This document shows, piece by piece, positions 6,503 through 13,170 of a DNA stretch of 47,788 nt. Position numbers and translations under genes: made by a program. Positions within the stretch are counted from its first letter, which is position 1. Each line of letters begins with the position of its first letter. A model generated the notes under the pieces. That model was not told where the DNA came from. It did no database searches and was given only the letters and a program-made list of their open reading frames with translations. The stretch comes from a virus, in the IMG/VR virus record IMGVR_UViG_3300014914_000009, positions 1 through 47,788 of that record; one strand, 5' to 3'.

Positions 6503-7154
6503 GTATGCACTCAACTCAGCCCGGCGAATAATCGAACAAGCGCTATCACGTGGCGCATTTGTTTGGTCGGTATCTTTCTCCGGCGGCAAAGACAGCACCG
6601 TGGTGGCGGCTCTTGTGCGTGAGCGGCTGCCGGACGTTCCGCTGGTTTGGTCAGATGATGAGTGGTATCTACCAGAGACCGCAGAGTACATGGCGAGGAT
6701 CAACAACCTGCATCATATCCGTACTAACGCGAATCACGCGGAATGGTTCAATGTATCTGGTGATTGGGGCGGGATACCTGAATACGCCCTCGCTCAAGGA
6801 TGGGATGGTGCATTTCTCGGATTGCGCCAGGAGGAGAGCAATCAACGACGGGTATACTTGCGAACCTATGGCCCATTGCATTATGTAATGGCGCGCAAGC
6901 AATGGCAATGCAATCCAATACACAATTGGTCCTGGATGGATGTTTGGGCATACATTTACGCCAACGATGTTGATTACAACAGGGCATATGATCGACTCGA
7001 TGAAATCGGAGTTGATCCAGAACATCAACGCATAGGCCCGTTGGCGGTTGATCGAGTATTAGGTTATGGACAACTTGTGATACTCAAGCGCGGGTGGCCG
7101 GAATTGTTCAATGAATTTGCAGCAGCACATCCTGAGGCTAGATCCTACGTTTAA
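6456..7154 (+). CDS. CysH-like ATP-pyrophosphatase associated with type IV-B Cas genes
   Basis: A 232-residue PAPS-reductase-family protein. The PP-loop SGGKDS is at residues 42-47 for ATP/PAPS binding. Further family marks are the GLRQEES motif in the middle and PIHNWSWMDVWAYI towards the C-terminus. The catalytic ECG(I/L)H cysteine motif of true PAPS reductase is absent, so a different N-type ATP-pyrophosphatase or nucleotide-modifying activity is likely, as in DndC-related proteins. CysH-like genes are the accessory gene that marks type IV-B loci; their role there is unknown. The ATG overlaps the preceding gene by 47 bases. Confidence 0.88.
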   Translation: MKKQIALLHAKTKRHKYALNSARRIIEQALSRGAFVWSVSFSGGKDSTVVAALVRERLPDVPLVWSDDEWYLPETAEYMARINNLHHIRTNANHAEWFNVSGDWGGIPEYALAQGWDGAFLGLRQEESNQRRVYLRTYGPLHYVMARKQWQCNPIHNWSWMDVWAYIYANDVDYNRAYDRLDEIGVDPEHQRIGPLAVDRVLGYGQLVILKRGWPELFNEFAAAHPEARSYV

Positions 7155-7195
7155 TCCCACCTGTTCTATCGGATTAGAACACCAGATTAGAGATT

Positions 7196-7235
7196 CACGA
7201 TACCGCTTGACATGATGAGCGGTATCGTGTATTAT
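7196..7235 (+). promoter_or_regulatory. Strong sigma70 promoter overlapping a perfect 12-bp inverted repeat
   Basis: TTGACA (7207-7212), a 17-base spacer and TATTAT (7230-7235) give a near-consensus promoter. A perfect 12-bp inverted repeat (CACGATACCGCT and AGCGGTATCGTG, 7196-7207 and 7218-7229, 10-base gap) covers the -35 box and the spacer. It would suit a repressor operator, or an RNA hairpin ending transcription of the cysH operon. The promoter faces the genes at 7271 and 7627. Confidence 0.8.
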
Positions 7236-7270
7236 ATAGACAGATCGAGAGACAAACAGGAGAGAACGAA

Positions 7271-7615
7271 ATGTTGAGCGCCAAAGAAATCAAGCAAATA
7301 GCCCAAAAAGTAATCAGCGAAAATCACGATTACGATGCAGTCGGCATCAGAATGCAAGACGAATTACACGGGCTGGAAATCGGCGACAAGATCGAGCACA
7401 AGTCCTACATCTGGATCGACGGCGAGCGCACAGACGACACACTTGACGGTGTCAGCGCAGTAGACGCCGAAATGGCCGCACAATACAATCTTGGTTTTGG
7501 ATACTATGCAGGCGAATATATCCTGATCCTGGGAGGCAATTATTACTCACATGGCGAAGATGATGGCGAAATCATCATGCAAGCCCCAACCGTAATCAAC
7601 ATCATAAAAATCTAA
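7271..7615 (+). CDS. Acidic hypothetical protein, 114 aa
   Basis: A 114-residue acidic protein with an excellent ribosome binding site (AGGAGAGAACGAA) directly behind the strong promoter at 7207-7235. The middle is rich in Asp, Glu and Gly (IDGERTDDTLDGVSAVDAE) and the C-terminal half in Tyr, Gly and Ile strands. The high negative charge and early, strong expression are compatible with an inhibitor that mimics nucleic acid, but nothing proves that. No family recognised. Confidence 0.8.
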   Translation: MLSAKEIKQIAQKVISENHDYDAVGIRMQDELHGLEIGDKIEHKSYIWIDGERTDDTLDGVSAVDAEMAAQYNLGFGYYAGEYILILGGNYYSHGEDDGEIIMQAPTVINIIKI

Positions 7616-7626
7616 AGGAGAAAGCA

Positions 7627-7989
7627 ATGAACGAGCACTTGATGACCACAGCAGAAGCCGCGATGGTAACTGGATCTAACGACTCCACATGGCGCAGGAA
7701 GTGCGGCGAGGGTAAGGTTCCAGGGGCCTTCAAGAAGGGCAAAACCTGGCTGATCCCCGTCAATAGGGAAGACTTCTACACCGATGAAACTGATCGCCTG
7801 AACTGCCTGCGTAAGTACGCCGATGACTTCGTCGGCGATGGCGGATTCACGCCGGACGATGCCGAGAGCGTTCTTGACCGCTACCTGAACGGCGACGCGG
7901 GAGAAAAACCTCGCATGCCGATCTGGTTTACTACGGATCGCTATTATCGACGAAAGCTCATTGAGTTCATGCAGCTTTTGGTAGAATAG
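7627..7989 (+). CDS. MerR/excisionase-type HTH protein, 120 aa
   Basis: A 120-residue protein with an N-terminal winged-helix of the excisionase/MerR 'helix-turn-helix 17' kind: TTAEAAMVTGSNDSTWRRKCGEGKVPGAFKKGKTWLIP (described at residues 7-44). The C-terminal part is helical and charged. It follows the acidic 114-aa gene by 11 bases with AAGGAGAAAGC as ribosome binding site and shares its promoter. It may regulate the adjacent promoter, whose inverted repeat is a candidate operator. With no integrase present, an excisionase role is unlikely. Confidence 0.75.
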   Translation: MNEHLMTTAEAAMVTGSNDSTWRRKCGEGKVPGAFKKGKTWLIPVNREDFYTDETDRLNCLRKYADDFVGDGGFTPDDAESVLDRYLNGDAGEKPRMPIWFTTDRYYRRKLIEFMQLLVE

Positions 7990-8008
7990 CATCGAGGCGC
8001 AACATTGC

Positions 8009-8042
8009 AAAACGGCCTGAGCGAACATGCTTGGGCTGTTTT
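8009..8042. terminator. Bidirectional intrinsic terminator between convergent genes
   Basis: A stem of nine pairs (AAAACGGCC with GGCTGTTTT, one G-U) around a 16-base loop, with A-run and T-run on its flanks. It lies between the rightward HTH gene and the leftward phosphoesterase, and can end transcription from both sides. Confidence 0.75.
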
Positions 8043-8053
8043 GCTGTTGGCAA

Positions 8054-8914
8054 TCACCCCAGCATCTGGCTGAACTCGAAACCGATTTTGCTCTGCATTG
8101 AACTTGCCAAATAGAACCTCAGCCACACGCATCCCACGGGCTTCGGCGACATCTTCTCAACATCGAAACCCTTGCCGCTCTCCCACCCGTTCTTATAGCT
8201 CGGCACTCTGACATGCCACTGAGGAGCCTGATAGATTTTGCCGGATTGCCTTATGCGCTCACGCTGGATTGGCACTATCCAACTCTCGTGGTTGTGGCCC
8301 GATACCAGAATGTCGGCGTCTGGAAACATCACCGCCATGCGGTTTGTGCCGATAACGCCGCGAGTAACAGGCGCGTTGCTGCCTATGCCATGATGGTACT
8401 TCATCACGACAGCCGCGCGTTTTGTCTTGTGGATCCTGAATCTGAACAACACATAGCCGGAATACTCGCCAGCCATACAATGTCCACCGCGCCTGTTAAG
8501 CTCCTGGACAAGACGCTGCACCAGGTTTGTGCCCATTCGGCGCTCCAGGTTGGTCTCGTGGTTGCCCATCGCGATCACAGCGAACCGGTCAGCATAAGGC
8601 GCAAACCACTTTCCGGCATCTGTCACGATGGCATCAAGATAGTTCGTGGCAACATATTCTGGCCGGAGTTCGTCGTAGTTTTTTCGCGGGTCGTAGAAGC
8701 CCTGCATAGCATCGAAGAAGTCCCCGGCATCGATGACCAGAGCATCGCGCTGCACCGCGAGATCCATGTGCCGCTTCATCAGCTTCCGGTTGCAGTGTTT
8801 GCTGTCGAAATGTCGATCAGCCGTGAGCAGCACCCACTGCTCCCAATCCGTGTCCGGTACATCCAGGTGGATAACATGCGAGTTTGGAGATTTTGCCTCG
8901 ATGGTAAAGCCCAT
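8054..8914 (-). CDS. Calcineurin-like metallophosphoesterase, 286 aa
   Basis: A metallophosphoesterase with the family motifs in order: an altered first motif D-R-H (usually D-x-H), GDFFD, GNHE, a middle His (YHHG) and GHNH near residue 205. These bind two metals and hydrolyse phosphoesters. Phage relatives are annotated as DNA repair nucleases or nucleotide phosphatases; the substrate is not clear here. The ATG at 8914 follows AAAGGAGAAATTG; a TTG one codon upstream is unlikely. It is the last gene of the leftward block and ends at the bidirectional terminator. Confidence 0.87.
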   Translation of the reverse strand: MGFTIEAKSPNSHVIHLDVPDTDWEQWVLLTADRHFDSKHCNRKLMKRHMDLAVQRDALVIDAGDFFDAMQGFYDPRKNYDELRPEYVATNYLDAIVTDAGKWFAPYADRFAVIAMGNHETNLERRMGTNLVQRLVQELNRRGGHCMAGEYSGYVLFRFRIHKTKRAAVVMKYHHGIGSNAPVTRGVIGTNRMAVMFPDADILVSGHNHESWIVPIQRERIRQSGKIYQAPQWHVRVPSYKNGWESGKGFDVEKMSPKPVGCVWLRFYLASSMQSKIGFEFSQMLG

Positions 8915-8968
8915 CAATTTCTCCTTTAGTCTATTGTTTTCACTGATGCCGAAAACTTACGCACAGAC

Positions 8969-8990
8969 AGCCGGGGAATCTTCCCCGGCT
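8969..8990 (-). terminator. Hairpin after the lysis genes
   Basis: A near-perfect palindromic hairpin (AGCCGGGG stem, 6-base loop) between the holin-like gene and the phosphoesterase. The leftward T-run after it is weak (TGTCTGTG). It is likely to reduce readthrough from the lysis genes. Confidence 0.6.
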
Positions 8991-9023
8991 ATCCTTATAC
9001 CAGCACAGATATCAACCGACCCG

Positions 9024-9215
9024 CTAAAGCTCAATAGCTTTGTTAGTCACAAGGCGCAGGATTAATATGATAACCGCGCCAACCACATTCACAATCTCCG
9101 CGACGTCGCTCGATGGTGTGTAGTCGGCGAAACCGAACAGCCCGGCCACGTGCACCAGCCCGAACAAAATTGCGAACCAAAATGTCTTTGATGCGTACCA
9201 CTTCTTTGTTTCCAT
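9024..9215 (-). CDS. Putative holin, 63 aa
   Basis: A 63-residue membrane protein with two hydrophobic segments (about residues 10-29 and 40-57) separated by a short polar turn (ADYTPSSDVAE), and charged ends (METKKWYASK, TNKAIEL). The pattern is like a common class of short phage proteins found beside endolysins, where they act as holin or holin-like membrane proteins. It lies a few genes downstream of the endolysin. Functional proof is not available from sequence. Confidence 0.7.
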   Translation of the reverse strand: METKKWYASKTFWFAILFGLVHVAGLFGFADYTPSSDVAEIVNVVGAVIILILRLVTNKAIEL

Positions 9216-9216
9216 A

Positions 9217-9402
9217 TCACTCTCCTAGTCGTTTTCGTCTGTGCTCAAGCGCGTATTGCTCCGCGGCGGCTTCGCCAGACGACTGCCGCACGCGCTTTAG
9301 CTTATTCTTGAACCGCTGATCGCGGGCTTTGTAGCGTGCTGTCTTTGGCTTGCGAGAAGCCCGGCCAAGTTTGCGGTTTTTCTTTCCCTCTTTACGTGCC
9401 AT
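9217..9402 (-). CDS. Small strongly basic protein, 61 aa
   Basis: A 61-residue protein with almost one third Lys and Arg, arranged in runs (KKNRKLGRASRKPKTARYKARD). No hydrophobic core is evident except an Ala-rich patch near residues 44-52. It could bind nucleic acid or be a virion-packaged basic peptide. The ATG at 9402 follows CAGGAGAGTGTCT and is preferred over an upstream ATG at 9408. It ends one base before the holin-like gene. Confidence 0.65.
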   Translation of the reverse strand: MARKEGKKNRKLGRASRKPKTARYKARDQRFKNKLKRVRQSSGEAAAEQYALEHRRKRLGE

Positions 9403-9438
9403 AGACACTCTCCTGGTTACTTAAAGTCCCGATAATAG

Positions 9439-9487
9439 TGTGATAAAACCTATAACATTGAGTAAGACCATATAGGTTTTCTCACAT
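9439..9487 (-). terminator. AT-rich long inverted repeat after tRNA-Met
   Basis: AAAACCTATA (9445-9454) and TATAGGTTTT (9471-9480) pair perfectly. TGTGA/TCACA extends the stem past one mismatch. It lies a few bases beyond the 3' end of the tRNA-Met gene and before the basic 61-aa gene. It could be a terminator or processing hairpin of the tRNA/ncRNA transcript. Confidence 0.5.
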
Positions 9488-9489
9488 TG

Positions 9490-9561
9490 TAGCGGGTGCC
9501 GGAATTGAACCGGCCTCCTTAGGCATATGAAACCCGTGAGACACCATGCCTCCCACCCGCA
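9490..9561 (-). tRNA. tRNA with anticodon CAT (Met-type)
   Basis: A cloverleaf can be drawn with acceptor stem GCGGGT/ACCCGC, a D arm, an anticodon loop TTCATAT giving anticodon CAT, and a perfect T arm GCCGG-TTCAATT-CCGGC. The anticodon stem is weak (one C-A mismatch and two G-U pairs) and the first acceptor pair is T-T, slightly reminiscent of initiator tRNAs. It could also be an Ile tRNA that is modified at C34. No encoded CCA. Confidence 0.8.
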
Positions 9562-9572
9562 ATGATATTCTT

Positions 9573-9883
9573 GAGATCGGCCAGGGCTTATACGGTCCGG
9601 TTGCCCGATGCCCTGTTACCGGAGGAGATCTCTTCCGAGCGTGTAGCGCCTTACTTCCGCCCGGCGTAGCAACCTGTGCCAGTCCCGGCACGGACGCCGA
9701 TCTCAATCTTTTTTTGACTGGCAGTTGCGGCGAGCGACATTATATCGCTACACTGTTTAGCCCAACTGCCAGCCGGGTGAGTCCTACTACTGAGATCGCC
9801 CAGGTTTAGACTCATTTACGATGGCCCGCCCGGCCAGGTCGCTCTTTCAACCACTTGGGCTGTCAGCCCTCGCTGCGGGCGGG
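9573..9883 (-). ncRNA. Candidate structured noncoding RNA between two tRNAs
   Basis: About 310 bases without a credible gene, holding several perfect long-range helices. These are GAGATCGGC (9573-9581) with GCCGATCTC (9696-9704), CTGGCAGTTG (9718-9727) with CAACTGCCAG (9763-9772) and CCCGCCC (9825-9831) with GGGCGGG (9877-9883). Inside the first helix lie further pairs: CAGGGC with GCCCTG, GTGCC with GGCAC, and GGTTGC with GCAACC, the last as a possible pseudoknot. I could not match it to tmRNA, RNase P, a group I intron or a tRNA. It is flanked by tRNA-Met and tRNA-Thr on the same strand, so they probably share a transcript. Strand is inferred from the tRNAs. Confidence 0.6.
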
Positions 9884-9884
9884 A

Positions 9885-9956
9885 AGCTGACGGTCGGATT
9901 CGAACCGACACCATCGGGTTACAACGCCGATGCTCTTCCTAATGAGCTTCGCCAGC
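9885..9956 (-). tRNA. tRNA-Thr (anticodon TGT)
   Basis: A good cloverleaf: acceptor GCTGGCG/CGTCAGC with one G-T pair, D arm GCTC/GAGC, anticodon loop GTTGTAA giving anticodon TGT, and T arm GTCGG-TTCGAAT-CCGAC. One C-C mismatch closes the anticodon loop. No encoded CCA. It reads threonine ACA codons. Confidence 0.9.
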
Positions 9957-9993
9957 ATAACTAATTATTGCACAAAAAACACACCAGCGCAAG

Positions 9994-10263
9994 CTATTTA
10001 AGCCCAAGCACCGCGGCCATCGCTGCGATTGCCGTTGCAAATACCGCCAGCATCCTGTCCCATAGCTTTAGTTTTTCCATATCATCGCAAAGATCTTCTA
10101 TTTGCTGCTTGTTACGATCAGCCTGTGTTTCGACATCACGCATACGTTCTAATATTTCGGCTTGAGACGACATCATAATCTGCCGGAATGTGTACGCGGG
10201 TACGTTCCGCGGGTCCTGTTGCGATAAGTCATGTAGTTCTTTCAAGATGCCGCCGTTTGCCAT
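9994..10263 (-). CDS. Coiled-coil protein with C-terminal membrane anchor, 89 aa
   Basis: An 89-residue protein with a polar N-terminus, a central coiled coil (about residues 30-68, ILERMRDVETQADRNKQQ) and a C-terminal hydrophobic helix (AVFATAIAAMAAVLGLK). This layout is that of XhlA-like or other lysis accessory proteins next to endolysin genes, which anchor in the membrane and help holin function. It follows the endolysin gene with one base between them. The lysis role is inferred from layout and position. Confidence 0.7.
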   Translation of the reverse strand: MANGGILKELHDLSQQDPRNVPAYTFRQIMMSSQAEILERMRDVETQADRNKQQIEDLCDDMEKLKLWDRMLAVFATAIAAMAAVLGLK

Positions 10264-10264
10264 G

Positions 10265-11209
10265 TTAGTCCTCGAGTATCGGTTTTCGTAATGCGTTTTC
10301 TATTTCTGTCACTTCGTCGTTAATCGCATCGCACCAGTGTTCCAGGTCCCGGATAGCCTGCCAAACTTCATCCAAGCCGCCTATAGCGGGTGGCTCTATT
10401 GGCTCGGTTGCACTAAAGCCCGGTAAATCTACAAGAACCGGCCAGATGTCTGGCATCGCCTGAGCGCGTTCCAGCACCCACCAGCTTATGCCCTGCAAGC
10501 CAAGCGCGCTGGTCTCCTCGCCGAATGCTCGCACCGCGTCCGGTTCTGCTGTAGTTCCATCGCCATCGTAGGCTCGACCCACCGGAATGATGGGCTTATT
10601 GGTGATTGCGCGCCACTGCTTCAGACTTTCTACTAACCAGAAGAGCGCATTATCTATGCCGTTTGCAGGGTATGGTGTTACGTTGCCGACTGGAACCCAG
10701 TACATCATAGGCATGGCAAAATCACATACTGCCATTGCTGTTTCGGCTATTTTTCGCGGATGCCATTGTGCTCCAGTGTGCGGATTTTCAAACAGCGCCC
10801 ACGAACACCACCCAAGCGGCAATGTTGGATTTGCAGCTCTAACAGTTCGCACAAGCGTACTGGCGCGGGATGTTGCATTTTTCTTGGCGTCTGCGAGTGC
10901 TTCCCAATCAAAAATCCATCCATCAAGTCCAAGCCTTGCGATTTCAGCATTGGCTATTCGCGCCTCGCCCGCTGGATCTTGGCCATAGATAAACTGCCAG
11001 CCATAGACTTTCAAGCCCTCGGCCTGCAAACCGGCCACATACTCGGGCGTCAGATTGTCCACGCCGCCTGGCATATAGCGATAGGCTCCATTTGCAGCCT
11101 TGACATCCACACGCTCAAAGCCAGCGTCGAGCAGGAAGTGGGCAGTTTCATGCGCGTCACCGCCTTTTGTGCTTGCTGTATGCCAGATAAATATTCCTTT
11201 GCCTTCCAT
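10265..11209 (-). CDS. TIM-barrel glycoside hydrolase, probable endolysin, 314 aa
   Basis: A 314-residue protein whose first 240 residues look like a (beta/alpha)8 hydrolase of the GH25-like lysozyme group. It starts GIFIWHTAS and includes VDVKAANGAYRYM, the acidic strand end DGWIFDWEALAD with probable catalytic Asp/Glu, and MPMMYWVPVG. It would cleave host peptidoglycan. The C-terminal ~75 residues, after a Pro-rich link (EPIEPP), are helical and may bind the wall. The ATG at 11209 has GTGAGGCAGAA upstream; longer in-frame starts would overlap the next gene. It lies next to holin-like genes, supporting a lysis role. Confidence 0.75.
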   Translation of the reverse strand: MEGKGIFIWHTASTKGGDAHETAHFLLDAGFERVDVKAANGAYRYMPGGVDNLTPEYVAGLQAEGLKVYGWQFIYGQDPAGEARIANAEIARLGLDGWIFDWEALADAKKNATSRASTLVRTVRAANPTLPLGWCSWALFENPHTGAQWHPRKIAETAMAVCDFAMPMMYWVPVGNVTPYPANGIDNALFWLVESLKQWRAITNKPIIPVGRAYDGDGTTAEPDAVRAFGEETSALGLQGISWWVLERAQAMPDIWPVLVDLPGFSATEPIEPPAIGGLDEVWQAIRDLEHWCDAINDEVTEIENALRKPILED

Positions 11210-11216
11210 TTCTGCC

Positions 11217-11438
11217 TCACAATTCGCTGTTGAAAATCGCCGCAAGTTCAGGATCGTAGGTTGCATTTACTGGGCCGATTTTATCAGGAACCAACTCTGC
11301 CATGCTTGTTTTTTCCGTGCTCGCGCTCGAATCGGAGTTGGCGGTTGTCCCGGTAGCGCTTCCTTGCGCCGATTTTGCAGGTATGATTACCGACGCCCAA
11401 ATGCCATCGATCATGGGAAATGTAGGTCCGTGTGTCAT
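11217..11438 (-). CDS. Small tail-end protein, 73 aa
   Basis: A 73-residue protein overlapping the previous stop (TGATG). Its middle is low in complexity, rich in Ser, Thr, Ala and Gly (QGSATGTTANSDSSASTEKTS), between a short hydrophobic N-terminus and an acidic C-terminus. It lies between the receptor-binding candidate and the endolysin. It might be a tail fibre accessory or virion peptide. No family recognised. Confidence 0.6.
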   Translation of the reverse strand: MTHGPTFPMIDGIWASVIIPAKSAQGSATGTTANSDSSASTEKTSMAELVPDKIGPVNATYDPELAAIFNSEL

Positions 11439-12316
11439 CAGCCTTTTCCTCCTGCCGCGCGCGAGATGATAACCTCGGCAAGTTCGTTTCTGTTGCCCTT
11501 CATCCTGAGCCCGCGCCCGCTCATAGCCGTTTCCATGATGTACACGACATCCCAATCCTCGACCAGCGATTCAAATACCTTTGCGCCAGGCATCGAGATA
11601 CCCAATACTCGCATCCAGTTATCCGGCTCGACTTCCTCAGGAGGTACGATGCGCCCCTGCTGATCCTTAATGCGTCGCTTCGGGTCCCAAATGTCAAACG
11701 TATATTCGACAAGTCGCCCGCTTGGCTCGATCCAGCGGACATAGAGCTTCGGCCTTGTGTTTGCAGTAGCGTGGTCTGAAGTACGATAATCTAGCCCTGC
11801 ATTTGTACCGGCCGCGCGTTCCGTGGAGAAAAGCTTAATGCCATAATTGCCGACATCGATCAGGGCCTGAAATTCGCCAACATCAAGCGAGAAATCTTCC
11901 CAAGCCCCCACGGCAGTATTTACACTTGCGCTTGAGTACATTGTCGTGTTGGCAATATCGACACCATATACTTCGCACCCTGCACCGCCAGCCCATGCAT
12001 TAACTCCGTCCATTGTGTTCCAATCTGCTCCGCCCTCAGTCCATGCTGCGTTAGCCTCCAAAATACGTCTGATTTCCACATTGGCAACACCCGCCAGCTT
12101 TGAATCACAATAGAGCGACATCGTAGCGATTTCTATTTTCGATCCTTTTTTGATCGGCGTAAGATCAAAGGCGATATGAATGTCACGACTATAAGGATTG
12201 CTCGAATAGCCGAGAGACATGGTAGTAGAAGCGCCATAATTGTTCGCGGGAAATCGGCTGTTAATCCATGTGTCTTTGCCGTCCGCCGCCGCTGGCTGAA
12301 AGGTTTGTTCAGGCAT
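11438..12316 (-). CDS. DNRLRE-domain tail fibre / receptor-binding protein, 292 aa
   Basis: A 292-residue tail protein. The first ~190 residues form a DNRLRE-type beta-sandwich: 'DGKDTWINSRFPANNYGASTTMSLGY', then AFDLTPIKKGSKIEIATMSLY, and a WTEGGADWNTM segment typical of carbohydrate-binding modules of this group. The C-terminal 100 residues (RLVEYTFDIWDPKRRI...) are a separate domain. The domain binds polysaccharide in cell-surface enzymes, so host glycan recognition is likely. It sits at the distal end of the tail genes, overlapping both neighbours by single bases or four-base overlaps. Confidence 0.78.
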   Translation of the reverse strand: MPEQTFQPAAADGKDTWINSRFPANNYGASTTMSLGYSSNPYSRDIHIAFDLTPIKKGSKIEIATMSLYCDSKLAGVANVEIRRILEANAAWTEGGADWNTMDGVNAWAGGAGCEVYGVDIANTTMYSSASVNTAVGAWEDFSLDVGEFQALIDVGNYGIKLFSTERAAGTNAGLDYRTSDHATANTRPKLYVRWIEPSGRLVEYTFDIWDPKRRIKDQQGRIVPPEEVEPDNWMRVLGISMPGAKVFESLVEDWDVVYIMETAMSGRGLRMKGNRNELAEVIISRAAGGKG

Positions 12317-13170
12317 TAGTAAGGCCTCGCTGCCGGTCGATAGTAAAACTCGCGCCCAGGGCCAACACCAACTACCCAGGGCAGATATGATACATCCCCA
12401 AGCGCCGCTATTGACTCTAATATGTCCTTGGCGCGTCGATCCGCATCAAACTCTTGTGTCACCTGTGTGACGTTTGTGCGGATGTCTGTAGACGCGATGA
12501 ACTGTCCAACGTGCGCATCAGCCAGGATAGCCGATATGACACTATCCGCATCGGCCTCGCCGGATAGTGCTGTCTGATTGTATACGCACCAATTGAGCGT
12601 ATGGTAATAGCCTATGCAGTTAAATTTGATTTTGGCCTGCATTGAAGTTGCGTCAAAAGAGATTTGATCGAGAACCGGTTGAGGCCAGTAATTTCCGCGC
12701 AACCACTTCTCGGCCATTTGATCTGCTACGCCTGCATCAAGTTCTCCGCCAGCTATTACCCAGTGTTTATAGCCATAACGAGCCTGAGAAGCCGCATTCT
12801 CGGCGATGTTCGAACGTACTGCCGCGCCTCCGCCAACAGGCTGATGGCGAACCCAGACGTAATTGCCCATGTTGTCTATTGTGGTTCTGATGCGTGCCGT
12901 TCCAGTATCCAGTTCTACTGCCGAAATCATACCTTCCCAGGCGGTCCGGCCATCTTCGTAAAACAGTTCCACATTGCGCCCGACGCCCTGACTAAGGTAT
13001 TGTCGCGCTATCGCCTCCTCAACGATCATTTCGAATGTCATCGAGTGATAGCCGCCCATGTCGCGCTTGACCACGCGCGGAATATCAAGCAGATCCTGCG
13101 TATGAAACATCTCATGGAATTGTTCCCATGCTGTCACTGGGTTTTCTGTGATGACCAGCGATCCATACAT
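12316..13170 (-). CDS. Distal tail / tail-tip protein (Gp37-like), 284 aa
   Basis: A 284-residue tail protein resembling the siphovirus Gp37-like family of tail-tip proteins. It starts with strand-rich sequence (YGSLVITENPVTAWEQF), passes through a conserved 'ARQYLSQGVGRNVELFYEDGRTAWEGMI' region and ends with FDADRRAKDILESIAALGD. Such proteins form the baseplate hub that carries receptor-binding proteins. Start and stop overlap its neighbours (TGATG and shared base), so it is cotranslated with the large tail protein upstream and the DNRLRE protein downstream. Confidence 0.7.
   Translation of the reverse strand: MYGSLVITENPVTAWEQFHEMFHTQDLLDIPRVVKRDMGGYHSMTFEMIVEEAIARQYLSQGVGRNVELFYEDGRTAWEGMISAVELDTGTARIRTTIDNMGNYVWVRHQPVGGGAAVRSNIAENAASQARYGYKHWVIAGGELDAGVADQMAEKWLRGNYWPQPVLDQISFDATSMQAKIKFNCIGYYHTLNWCVYNQTALSGEADADSVISAILADAHVGQFIASTDIRTNVTQVTQEFDADRRAKDILESIAALGDVSYLPWVVGVGPGREFYYRPAARPY

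Larger units (their letters stand above)
3237..7154 (+). other. Phage-borne type IV-B CRISPR-Cas locus (csf1-cas11-csf2-csf3-sigma-like-cysH)
   Basis: Six overlapping genes form one operon: csf1, cas11, csf2 (cas7), csf3 (cas5), a sigma-like gene and a cysH-like gene. The combination and order are those of subtype IV-B. No CRISPR array, cas6, cas1/cas2 or dinG (csf4) is present anywhere in the window. Lack of an array and presence of cysH are typical of IV-B. The remainder of the genome is clearly viral, so the effector is encoded by a phage. Confidence 0.88.

Noticed and set aside
7627-7989. Excisionase and hence a lysogeny module
   Set aside because: No integrase, attachment site or CI-like repressor is found in the complete genome. 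The HTH domain alone is better read as a regulator.
8213-8929. 238-codon frame opposite the phosphoesterase gene
   Set aside because: The opposite strand holds all metallophosphoesterase motifs; this frame is its shadow and has no recognisable domain.
9711-9810. Additional tRNA or terminator in the region between the two tRNAs
   Set aside because: Acceptor-like pairs can be drawn (AGCCCAA/TTGGGCT), but no anticodon loop with T33 and no TTC-containing T arm is present. The T-run at 9709-9715 precedes the hairpin on the plus strand and so is on the wrong side for a terminator.
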